Assembly: GCA_030684755.1 (NCBI GenBank)
Contig: JAUXXN010000516.1
Coordinates: 1 to 5,792 of the forward strand
DNA length: 5,792 nucleotides
Source of the DNA: Hydrogenophaga sp.
GTDB taxonomy: Bacteria > Pseudomonadota > Gammaproteobacteria > Burkholderiales > Burkholderiaceae_C
Direction: 5' to 3'
Of the stretch, positions 1-5,792 are shown one piece after another (position 1 is the stretch's first letter; every line of letters starts with the position of its first letter). The position numbers and the translations under genes were made by a program. The notes under the pieces are model-generated. The model had not been told where the DNA came from. It made no database searches and was given only the letters and a program-made list of their open reading frames with translations.

Positions 1-1077
1 CCCGAGACCATCAAGTTCATGCGCTCGGCCATGGTGGACGTGGGTTTCAAAGCCCAGCGGCTGGCGAACCAATTGCTCAAGCGGGTAGCGCGCAAGCAGA
101 CGGCGGCGCCGCGTGCCACGCTGGGGCCAGCGCCCATCAAAGAGCAGGTGATCCACTTCATCAACAAGAAGATGCCAGGTGGCTTGCCCAAAAAGACCGC
201 GCGCGCCTTGCTCGATATTGAAGACAAGGACTACGTGCCGATCATCCGCAACCCGGTGGGCACCACAGCGGAAACCGAGGCGGTGTTTTATTTCCCTGGT
301 TGCGGTTCTGAGCGCCTGTTCAGCCAGGTGGGGCTGGCCACGCAGGCCATGCTGTGGCACGCCGGTGTGCAGACCGTGCTGCCGCCGGGCTACCTGTGCT
401 GCGGCTACCCCCAGCGCGGTTCGGGTCAGTTCGACAAGGCCGAAAAAATCATCACCGACAACCGGGTGCTGTTCCACCGCGTGGCCAACACGCTGAATTA
501 CCTGGACATCAAGACGGTGGTGGTGAGCTGCGGCACCTGCTACGACCAGTTGCAGGGCTACCAGTTTGACAAGATCTTCCCCGGCTGCCGCATCATCGAC
601 ATCCACGAATACCTGCTGGAAAAAGGCATCACGCTGCCAGCGGGGCAGGGCGGTTACCTCTACCACGACCCCTGCCACAGCCCCATGAAGCTGCAAGAGC
701 CCATGAAAACGGTGAAGGCGCTGGTGGGCGACAACGTGCTGGAGAGCAAGCGCTGCTGCGGCGAGAGTGGCACGCTGGGCGTGACCCGGCCCGACATTTC
801 CACCCAGATCCGCTTCCGCAAGGAAGAAGAGATTAAAAAAGGCGAAGCGGCTTTGCGCTCGGCCGGCACGGTGGGCGAAACCGCCAATATCAAGGTACTG
901 ACCTCGTGCCCGAGCTGCCTGCAGGGGCTGACACGCTACGGCGACGACTTGAACAACGGTTTGCTGGAGGCCGACTACATCGTGGTCGAAATGGCCAACC
1001 AAATTTTGGGCAAAGACTGGTTGCCCGAGTACGTGGCCAAGGCCAACCAAGGCGGCATTGAACGCGTGCTGGTGTGA
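1..1077 (+). CDS. C-terminal part of a FAD/Fe-S oxidoreductase with two CCG domains (5' partial)
   Basis: The reading frame is open from base 1, so the ATG at 19 is very probably internal and the true start lies upstream; 358 residues are visible. Numbering from that ATG, two cysteine-rich CCG domains are complete. Domain 1 has Cys95, the Cys127-Cys128-Gly motif and CGTC with Cys171/Cys174. Domain 2 has DPCH with Cys219, Cys246-Cys247-Gly and CPSC with Cys297/Cys300. Such paired CCG domains occur in HdrB, GlcF, LutA and GlpC, where they bind Fe-S clusters or metal and pass electrons. In Burkholderiales, a protein of well over 1,000 residues with an N-terminal FAD-linked oxidase part, a ferredoxin part and this tail (DUF3683 type) commonly precedes a DUF971 gene and ubiE, which fits here. 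The substrate is unknown. A stand-alone GlcF-like subunit is the main alternative, since the FAD part is not visible. Confidence 0.88.
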   Translation, partial: PETIKFMRSAMVDVGFKAQRLANQLLKRVARKQTAAPRATLGPAPIKEQVIHFINKKMPGGLPKKTARALLDIEDKDYVPIIRNPVGTTAETEAVFYFPGCGSERLFSQVGLATQAMLWHAGVQTVLPPGYLCCGYPQRGSGQFDKAEKIITDNRVLFHRVANTLNYLDIKTVVVSCGTCYDQLQGYQFDKIFPGCRIIDIHEYLLEKGITLPAGQGGYLYHDPCHSPMKLQEPMKTVKALVGDNVLESKRCCGESGTLGVTRPDISTQIRFRKEEEIKKGEAALRSAGTVGETANIKVLTSCPSCLQGLTRYGDDLNNGLLEADYIVVEMANQILGKDWLPEYVAKANQGGIERVLV

Positions 1078-1157
1078 CCCCCCTGCGCCGCTTCGCGTCG
1101 TCCCCCCTAGAAGGGGGGACCACACCCGTGGCCCGGCAAAGCCGGTTCCACGGTGTG
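1078..1157. repeat. Intergenic double-hairpin palindromic element
   Basis: The element begins immediately after the stop codon of the oxidoreductase gene. Hairpin 1 (1100-1120) has perfect 9-base arms, GTCCCCCCT (1100-1108) and AGGGGGGAC (1112-1120), around an AGA loop. Hairpin 2 (1121-1157) follows with no gap. Its outer arms are CACACCCGTGG (1121-1131) and CCACGGTGTG (1148-1157), with one bulged C. Its inner arms are CCGGC (1133-1137) and GCCGG (1141-1145) around AAA. A second CCCCCCT copy at 1078-1084 could compete for the same G-run. The style resembles C-run/G-run palindromes dispersed between genes in Comamonadaceae genomes, but copy number cannot be judged from one window. It may also shape mRNA ends or stability. 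Confidence 0.7.
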
Positions 1158-1188
1158 AGCGGGCAGGCTTTCCCTCAATTCTTGAATC

Positions 1189-1193
1189 AGGAG
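1189..1193 (+). promoter_or_regulatory. Ribosome binding site of the DUF971 gene
   Basis: AGGAG lies seven bases before the ATG at 1201. This is a strong match at good spacing and supports that start. It sits about 30 bases downstream of the second hairpin of the intergenic element, so it is not buried in that hairpin's stem. Confidence 0.75.
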
Positions 1194-1200
1194 CAACCCC

Positions 1201-1614
1201 ATGGCCGGACTTGACAAAAACACCCCCACGCCGCAATCGATCACCTTGCACCAGCAGTCCAAGGTGTTGGAAATCGGGTTTTCTGATGGCAGCGAATTTC
1301 ATGTGCCGTTTGAGTTGATGCGCGTGTACTCGCCGTCGGCCGAAGTGCAGGGCCATGGCCCGGGCCAAGAGGTGTTGCAGACCGGCAAACGCGATGTCGG
1401 CATCATTGCGCTGGAGCCAGTGGGCAACTACGCGGTACAACCCACTTTCTCTGACGGGCACGACAGCGGCATTTTTTCCTGGGATTACCTGTATTTCCTG
1501 GGTTCCAAACAGGCCGAACTGTGGGCAGATTACAACGCTCGCCTGCAATCTGCTGGCATGGAGCGTGATGCGCCCATGGTGCCGAAGGCCGGGAGCGCCT
1601 GCGGCAGCCATTAA
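1201..1614 (+). CDS. DUF971 protein (gamma-butyrobetaine hydroxylase-like N-terminal domain)
   Basis: This protein of 137 residues is essentially one DUF971 (GBBH-like N-terminal) domain. Family marks are the SPSAEVQGHGPGQ stretch at residues 44-56, VGNYAV at 74-79 and the DGHDSGIFSWDYL stretch at 85-97. The same fold occurs at the N terminus of gamma-butyrobetaine hydroxylase and at the C terminus of plant HCF101, an Mrp/ApbC-type Fe-S cluster carrier, so a role in Fe-S or metal handling is plausible but unproven for the free-standing bacterial form. There is no signal peptide or membrane segment, so it should be cytoplasmic. Its only cysteine, Cys134, is in a CGSH tail at the very end. The gene is followed after 18 bases by ubiE and is probably co-transcribed with it. 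The ATG is supported by a good ribosome binding site. Confidence 0.88.
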   Translation: MAGLDKNTPTPQSITLHQQSKVLEIGFSDGSEFHVPFELMRVYSPSAEVQGHGPGQEVLQTGKRDVGIIALEPVGNYAVQPTFSDGHDSGIFSWDYLYFLGSKQAELWADYNARLQSAGMERDAPMVPKAGSACGSH

Positions 1615-1632
1615 CCGCTTAGGATTCTTTTC

Positions 1633-2364
1633 ATGGCCTCTACACACTTTGGTTTCAAGTCGGTTGACGAACGCGAAAAGGCGCAGCACGTGCGCAGCGT
1701 CTTCGACTCGGTCGCGCCCAGCTACGACGTGATGAACGATCTCATGTCGGCTGGGCTGCACCGCCTCTGGAAGCGCTACACCATCACGGTGGCCAACCCG
1801 CAGCCTGGCGACCAAGTGCTGGACATTGCCGGTGGCACGGGCGACCTGTCGCTGGCCTTTGCCAAGCAAGTGGGCCCGACTGGACGCGTGGTGCACACCG
1901 ACATCAACGAGGCCATGCTGCGCGAAGGACGCAACCGCCTGCTCGATCTGGGTGTGGCGCTGCCCACGCTGGTGTGCGATGCTGAACAGTTGCCATTTGA
2001 GAACAATGCGTTCGACTTTGTATCGGTGGCGTTTGGTTTGCGCAACATGACCCACAAAGACCGCGCGCTGGCCGAGATGCAGCGGGTGCTGAAGCCCGGT
2101 GGCAAATTGCTGGTGTTGGAGTTTTCCCGGGTGGCCAAGCCGCTTGAAAAAGCTTATGACTGGTATTCGTTCAACGTCCTGCCCAAGCTGGGCAAGCTGG
2201 TGGCCAACGACGAGGACAGCTACCGCTACCTCGCCGAATCCATTCGCATGCATCCCGGGCAAGAAGAACTTCGGCAACTGATGAAAACCGCCGGGTTTGG
2301 CCATGTGGATGTGCACAACCTGTCGGCGGGTGTGGTGGCCTTGCATTTGGGGATCAAGTGCTGA
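1633..2364 (+). CDS. ubiE: Ubiquinone/menaquinone biosynthesis C-methyltransferase UbiE
   Basis: UbiE is a cytoplasmic, membrane-associated SAM-dependent enzyme. It C-methylates 2-polyprenyl-6-methoxy-1,4-benzoquinol in ubiquinone synthesis and demethylmenaquinol where menaquinone is made. The 243 residues are close to the usual family length. Both family signatures are present: [16 protein letters not shown] at residues 31-46 and [15 protein letters not shown] at 151-165. The SAM-binding motif I is LDIAGGTGD at 63-71, followed by the acidic HTD at 88-90 and CDAEQLPF at 115-122. The C-terminal ESIRMHPGQ (202-210) and [14 protein letters not shown] (229-242) are also typical. AGGA at 1621-1624, eight bases before the ATG, supports the start. 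The next gene begins 43 bases after the stop with no terminator-like structure between, so one transcript is likely. An aerobic betaproteobacterium would use it mainly for ubiquinone. Confidence 0.97.
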   Translation: MASTHFGFKSVDEREKAQHVRSVFDSVAPSYDVMNDLMSAGLHRLWKRYTITVANPQPGDQVLDIAGGTGDLSLAFAKQVGPTGRVVHTDINEAMLREGRNRLLDLGVALPTLVCDAEQLPFENNAFDFVSVAFGLRNMTHKDRALAEMQRVLKPGGKLLVLEFSRVAKPLEKAYDWYSFNVLPKLGKLVANDEDSYRYLAESIRMHPGQEELRQLMKTAGFGHVDVHNLSAGVVALHLGIKC

Positions 2365-2392
2365 TCTGAGGGTGCCGGGTGGTTTTTGGTTT

Positions 2393-2398
2393 GGGGAG
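2393..2398 (+). promoter_or_regulatory. Ribosome binding site fixing the start of the Tim44-like gene
   Basis: GGGGAG lies nine bases upstream of the ATG at 2408. The upstream in-frame ATG at 2297 falls inside ubiE and would put a non-signal-like stretch ahead of a good signal peptide, so this site decides for 2408. Confidence 0.7.
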
Positions 2399-2407
2399 AC
2401 ACACAGG

Positions 2408-3406
2408 ATGAACTACAAGTTATGGTCGGTGGCGCTGGTCTGTGCCATGGTTTTGGTTTCGCAAGACGCATTAGCCAAGCGCTTGGGCGGCGGTCTGTCG
2501 TCCGGCAAGCAGTCGAGCAACGTGACGCAGCGCATGGGTACCCCTCCTGTGCAGCAGGCTGCGCCCCAGGCGGCCACGCCAAACGCTGTGGCTCCGCCCT
2601 CCGTGGCCAGCGCTGCGGCTGCGCCCAAGCGCGCTTGGAGCGGCATGCTGGGGGGGCTGGCTGCAGGCCTGGGGCTTGCATGGCTCGCATCGTCGCTGGG
2701 TTTTGGTGAGGGTTTTGCCGAGTTCCTCATGTGGGCTTTGCTCGCTGCGGTGGCGGTGGTTGTCGTGGGCATGGTTTTGCGCCGTCGATCCAGCACAGCA
2801 CCTTCTGCCACGTTTGCCTACCAAGCGGCGGCTGGTGGTCCTTCTGGATCCGATTCAGTCGGCTCAGCCAGTTCAGGGGGTTACAGCCCGCAGAACGTCG
2901 GCAACGACGCATCAGCCCGGCCTTGGGAGCGCAACACGGGGTCATTCGACGCGGCACAGCTTCAGGCGGCAGGCGGTTCGCGCACCGGTGCCACCTTGTC
3001 TGGGGTTCCGGGTTGGAGCATTCCAGCCGAATTCGATGCAGAGGGCTTTTTGAAAGCCTCCAAGGCCAACTTTCTCAGCCTGCAAGACGCCTGGGACCGC
3101 TCCGATATTCCCAGCCTTCGCGCCATGATGACCGATGGCATGCTGGAACAGATTCAAAGTCAATTGGTGGAGCGCGAGCGTTCGGCCAGCGGGGCGGTCA
3201 ACAAAACCGAGGTGGTGATGTTGGATGCTCGCTTGCTGGGCATTGAGGAAATGGATGCCAGCTATATGGCCAGCGTTGAGTTCTCGGGCTTGATCCGTGA
3301 AGACGTCTCGGCTGGCCCCAGTCCCTTCCGCGAAGTCTGGAACATCACCCGTTCCAAGAATGGCTCCAGCGGCTGGCTGGTGGCTGGTGTGCAGGCGCTG
3401 CAGTGA
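2408..3406 (+). CDS. Membrane-anchored Tim44-like domain protein
   Basis: The 332-residue protein begins with a signal-like segment (Lys4, hydrophobic 5-18, ALA at 21-23). A KRLGGGLSSGKQS stretch (24-36), characteristic of bacterial Tim44-like proteins, follows. Residues 45-75 form an Ala/Pro/Gln-rich linker. One or two hydrophobic segments follow, about 78-98 (Gly/Leu-rich) and 106-124, the latter ending in RRR at 125-127. A low-complexity Gly/Ser region spans 140-200. The Tim44-like domain occupies about 205-332, from PAEFDAEGFLKASKANF to the C terminus. In mitochondria Tim44 tethers Hsp70 to the import channel, and the related domain also occurs in ribosomal protein mL45. The bacterial role is not established. 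If only the second segment spans the membrane after signal cleavage, the positive RRR would place the domain in the cytoplasm; two spans would place it in the periplasm. It likely shares the ubiE transcript. Confidence 0.88.
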   Translation: MNYKLWSVALVCAMVLVSQDALAKRLGGGLSSGKQSSNVTQRMGTPPVQQAAPQAATPNAVAPPSVASAAAAPKRAWSGMLGGLAAGLGLAWLASSLGFGEGFAEFLMWALLAAVAVVVVGMVLRRRSSTAPSATFAYQAAAGGPSGSDSVGSASSGGYSPQNVGNDASARPWERNTGSFDAAQLQAAGGSRTGATLSGVPGWSIPAEFDAEGFLKASKANFLSLQDAWDRSDIPSLRAMMTDGMLEQIQSQLVERERSASGAVNKTEVVMLDARLLGIEEMDASYMASVEFSGLIREDVSAGPSPFREVWNITRSKNGSSGWLVAGVQALQ

Positions 3407-3449
3407 AAAATCTCCTCGCATAGGCAGGGCTGAGTGGGGCGTTAGATCA

Positions 3450-5114
3450 ATGGACGAACCGCAAAAGCTCCCCTCAGCGCCAAAGTTCCGCCTTGTCCCA
3501 GTGGTGCTCGGGTTTCGGGCTCAAATGGTGTTGTTGGTGGGCTCATTGCTCGTCTTGATGCTGGGCATCCAGGGCCTTTACCTGAACCAGCGGTATGCGG
3601 CGCTGATGGAAGACCAGATTGGGCAGCGCGCGCTCAACGTGGCTCGGACCTTGGCCGCCAACGGCTTGCTGATTGAGGCCTTTGTGACACCCGATCCCGT
3701 CTCGATCATCCAGCCCCTGGCCGAGCGCGTGCGGCAGCAGACCGGCGCTAGTTTTGTGGTGGTGGGCAACCGCGAAAGCATCCGTTATTCGCACCCCCTG
3801 CCCGACCGCCTGGGTGAGCGGATGGTGGGCGAAGACAACGACCCCGCTCTGAACCACGGAGCCGAATACATCTCTCGCGCCACTGGATCGCTGGGGCCGT
3901 CCATACGGGGCAAGGTCCCGGTGCGAAACTCTGGCGGGGCCATCATAGGCGTGATTTCGGTGGGTTTTCTGGCCAATGAGATCGAGGACCGCATTGCCGC
4001 CGATATGCGCTCAAACTTTCTGCTGATGGTTGGCATAGCAGGGCTGGGCCTGTTGGGGGCTTTCTGGATTGCCAACCGTTTTAAGCGAGCGATCCTGGGT
4101 CTGGAGCCCCATGAAATCGCGCGGCGCCTGCAGGAGAAGGACGCCATTCTTCAGTCCATGCACGAAGGCCTGGTGGCGGTCAACGCCCAAGGCCGCATCA
4201 CGCTCGCCAACGCGGGCGCGCGCCGGTTTTTGTCAGACAGCGAAGGCCAAAATCCTTCGGGGCAGGACATTCTGCAAGCCTTGCCCCTCTCGCGACTGCA
4301 TGACGTTTTGCGCACTGGGGAAGCCCAGTACGACAAGGAAACCTGGGTGGGTGAGCAGCTGGTGGTGGTCAACCGAGTACCTATCCTGGTGGACGGTCGG
4401 GTGGAAGGCGCGGTGGCCACATTCCGCAGCCGTATGGAGATTCTGGAACTCTCCCGCAGTCTGGCCGAAGTCCGGCAATTGGCAGACAGCTTGCGTGCAC
4501 AGGCGCACGAGTTCTCCAACAAGCTGCACATGCTCGCTGGCCTGCTGCAGCTGGGCAACGTACAGGAAGCCATTGCCCTGATTGGCGAGGAAAGCCGCCT
4601 TGAGCAGGCCCGACTGACCCTGTTGCAAAACCGCGTGCACGACGCAGCGCTGTGTGGATTGCTGGCGGGCAAGCTCATGCGTGCATCCAGCCAGGGCGTG
4701 CAGATCGAGGTGGACGAAGGCAGCAGCCTGCACAGCGAACTGTCGGCTTCCGGGCGCCACGCCCTGACTTGCATCATCGGCAACCTGGTCGACAACGCTT
4801 GCGAGGCCCCGCGACCAGCGGGTTGTTCACCGATGGTGGTGCTGTCTTTCACCGATTTGGGTACATCGGTGGTTGTGGAGGTGGACGACAACGGATGTGG
4901 CGTGGACGCCGCCCACGTCGAACAGGTCTTTGAGCGCGGAGCGTCCACCAAGGGCGATGGGCGCGGCATTGGGCTGTCGTTGGTGCGTCAGTTGTGCCGA
5001 GAGCTTGGCGGGGATGTCACATTGGAACCCGGGGAGCAGGGTGGTGCCTGTTTCGTGGCTGTGGTGGACAAGGCCCGTGTAACGTGCCAGGCAGGAGTGC
5101 TCTATGGTCAGTGA
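3450..5114 (+). CDS. CitA/DcuS-family sensor histidine kinase for citrate or C4-dicarboxylates
   Basis: This 554-residue inner-membrane kinase has the full CitA/DcuS architecture. In order these are TM1 (about 25-44), a periplasmic PAS sensor (45-188), TM2 (189-208), a cytoplasmic PAS (about 215-325) and the kinase core. The H-box QAHEFSNKLH carries the phosphorylated His353. The N-box is GNLVDNACEA (Asn445, Asn449), G1 is DDNGCGV (479-485), the F-box is VFERGAST (493-500) and G2 is GRGIGLS (504-510). In the sensor, IRYSH (Arg112, His115) and SLGPSIRGK (Arg153, Lys155) match carboxylate-binding positions known in this family; the RGK form is more CitA-like than DcuS-like from memory. The start at 3450 is preferred because an upstream in-frame ATG lies in the Tim44-like gene. 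Its ribosome site is weak (GGGG at 3436-3439). The stop codon overlaps the regulator gene, so the pair is translationally coupled. Confidence 0.93.
   Translation: MDEPQKLPSAPKFRLVPVVLGFRAQMVLLVGSLLVLMLGIQGLYLNQRYAALMEDQIGQRALNVARTLAANGLLIEAFVTPDPVSIIQPLAERVRQQTGASFVVVGNRESIRYSHPLPDRLGERMVGEDNDPALNHGAEYISRATGSLGPSIRGKVPVRNSGGAIIGVISVGFLANEIEDRIAADMRSNFLLMVGIAGLGLLGAFWIANRFKRAILGLEPHEIARRLQEKDAILQSMHEGLVAVNAQGRITLANAGARRFLSDSEGQNPSGQDILQALPLSRLHDVLRTGEAQYDKETWVGEQLVVVNRVPILVDGRVEGAVATFRSRMEILELSRSLAEVRQLADSLRAQAHEFSNKLHMLAGLLQLGNVQEAIALIGEESRLEQARLTLLQNRVHDAALCGLLAGKLMRASSQGVQIEVDEGSSLHSELSASGRHALTCIIGNLVDNACEAPRPAGCSPMVVLSFTDLGTSVVVEVDDNGCGVDAAHVEQVFERGASTKGDGRGIGLSLVRQLCRELGGDVTLEPGEQGGACFVAVVDKARVTCQAGVLYGQ
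5093..5097 (+). promoter_or_regulatory. Ribosome binding site of the response regulator, inside the kinase gene
   Basis: AGGAG lies six bases before the ATG at 5104, within the last codons of the kinase gene. It is stronger than the kinase's own site, so the regulator is probably made in excess over the kinase, as is usual for such pairs. Confidence 0.75.
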
Positions 5115-5792
5115 GGTCCGTCCCTACCGGGTGCTGGTGGTTGAGGACGATTTCCGTATCGCGCACATCAACGCAGCCATGGTGGAGCGGCATGTCCGCT
5201 TCCAGGTCGTGGGCAGTTGCCGCAGCGGTGCCGAAGCCCTGGCTTGGTTGCGGCTTCACGGGGACGGCGTGGACCTGGCCTTGCTCGACGTATATCTGCC
5301 CGATGTCGAGGGGTTGTCGCTGTTGTGGGAGGTGCGTCGCCTGTACCGGCATTTGCACATCGTCATGATCACGGCTGCCAAGGAGGTCGATACGGTGGAG
5401 GAGGCCTTGAAGGCGGGGGTGTTCGATTTCCTGATCAAGCCGGTGCAGGCTTCGCGCATGCAGGCCATGCTGGACCGGTTTGTGCAACGCCGCGCCATGG
5501 GTCGTCAGCGCGAGATCGATCAGAAACAACTGGACGAAGCCTTGTCGGCTGCGGTGCCCGACGATCACGCACGAACCTTGCCAAAAGGCGTGGATGCGTT
5601 GTCTTTAGAAACGATTTTGCAAGCCCTGACCTTGGCCGCCGATCCGCTGACCGCCAGTGAGCTGGCAGAGCGCACTGGCACCAGCCGTTCGACTGCGAGG
5701 CGCTATCTGGAGTATCTCGTGGGTACGGGTCAGGTGAGCGTGGCTGCGGCCTACGGTGAGGTCGGTCGACCACAACGCCTTTACCACTTGCG
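5104..5792 (+). CDS. CitB/DcuR-family response regulator (3' partial)
   Basis: The frame is open from 5104 to the window edge, giving 229 residues; family members are usually about 220-240 long, so only the last few residues should be missing. The receiver domain spans about 8-125, with the acidic pocket EDD at 14-16, phosphoacceptor Asp62 in LLDVYLPD, Thr90 and Lys112 in the LIKP motif. A linker (126-165) leads to a C-terminal DNA-binding part. There LTASELAERTGTSRSTARRYLEYL (182-205) reads as a helix-turn-helix, and the GRPQRLYHL stretch (221-229) resembles the closing wing of CitB/DcuR/DctR-type regulators. The partner is the kinase encoded just upstream, which its start overlaps by 11 bases. 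When phosphorylated it is expected to activate genes for uptake or use of a di- or tricarboxylate; none of these is in view. Confidence 0.93.
   Translation, partial: MVSEVRPYRVLVVEDDFRIAHINAAMVERHVRFQVVGSCRSGAEALAWLRLHGDGVDLALLDVYLPDVEGLSLLWEVRRLYRHLHIVMITAAKEVDTVEEALKAGVFDFLIKPVQASRMQAMLDRFVQRRAMGRQREIDQKQLDEALSAAVPDDHARTLPKGVDALSLETILQALTLAADPLTASELAERTGTSRSTARRYLEYLVGTGQVSVAAAYGEVGRPQRLYHL

Noticed and set aside
1100..1157. The two hairpins as a classical Rho-independent terminator
   Set aside because: Neither stem is followed by a T-run (CACAC follows the first, AGCGGGCAGG the second), so intrinsic termination in the plus direction is not supported.
1158..1200. A promoter directly upstream of the DUF971 gene
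   Set aside because: I see no credible -35/-10 pair at proper spacing; ATTCTTGAAT at 1178-1187 has only short 4-base arms and no further support.
2297..2407. In-frame upstream ATG giving the Tim44-like protein 37 extra residues
   Set aside because: It lies wholly or partly inside ubiE. The ATG at 2408 has GGGGAG at good spacing and starts a proper signal-like segment.
2226..2690. Minus-strand open frame across the ubiE end and the Tim44-like start
   Set aside because: It is low-complexity, rich in Arg, Pro and Ala, and lies opposite two well-supported genes, with no recognisable domain.
3297..3449. In-frame upstream ATG giving the kinase 51 extra residues
   Set aside because: It lies inside the Tim44-like gene, and the added residues look like out-of-frame translation. 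The start at 3450 gives the short cytoplasmic lead before TM1 expected in the family, although its ribosome site is weak.
4151..4969. Long minus-strand open frame (272 residues) opposite the kinase gene
   Set aside because: Its composition (Ser/Arg/Pro/Cys-rich, no domain pattern) is typical of an antisense shadow in GC-rich DNA. The plus strand here carries unmistakable PAS, H-box and N-box motifs.
4994..5368. Plus-strand frame of 124 residues spanning the kinase/regulator junction
   Set aside because: It is a shadow in another frame. The true regulator frame begins at 5104, shows the receiver residues and simply runs off the window without a stop.

Overview
The window looks like a piece of a betaproteobacterial chromosome, most likely order Burkholderiales and probably family Comamonadaceae. 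The grounds are the moderately high GC content, the gene order (CCG-domain oxidoreductase, DUF971, ubiE, Tim44-like) and an intergenic palindromic C-run/G-run element of a style I associate with that family. This placement rests on recall of gene neighbourhoods, not on a search. All six real genes are on the plus strand. I see no RNA genes, insertion sequences, CRISPR or phage signatures.

Layout: (1) 1-1077 is the C-terminal end of a larger flavin/Fe-S oxidoreductase, carrying two complete CCG (cysteine-rich) domains; its start lies outside the window. (2) 1078-1200 is the longest gap and holds two abutting hairpins (1100-1120 and 1121-1157). (3) 1201-1614 is a small DUF971 protein. (4) 1633-2364 is ubiE, the C-methyltransferase of ubiquinone/menaquinone synthesis. 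(5) 2408-3406 is a membrane-anchored Tim44-like protein. (6) 3450-5114 is a CitA/DcuS-type sensor histidine kinase. (7) 5104-5792 is its CitB/DcuR-type response regulator, overlapping the kinase by 11 bases and cut by the window edge within a few residues of its expected end.

The first four genes form a respiratory/quinone-flavoured housekeeping group: an electron-transfer protein, a possible Fe-S-associated small protein, quinone methylation and a membrane protein. The last two are a carboxylate-sensing two-component system. The kinase has a periplasmic PAS domain with the basic and histidine residues used by this family to bind citrate or C4-dicarboxylates, and the regulator has a receiver plus a C-terminal helix-turn-helix. 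No transporter or catabolic target gene is visible, so its regulon probably lies beyond the right edge or elsewhere.

Two start sites needed correction. The Tim44-like gene starts at 2408, not at an upstream in-frame ATG inside ubiE. The kinase starts at 3450, not inside the Tim44-like gene. I found no convincing evidence of an entirely new system. The items most worth a second look are the double-hairpin element, the placement of the sensor system directly behind the ubiE/Tim44 pair, and the still poorly characterised oxidoreductase and DUF971 proteins.
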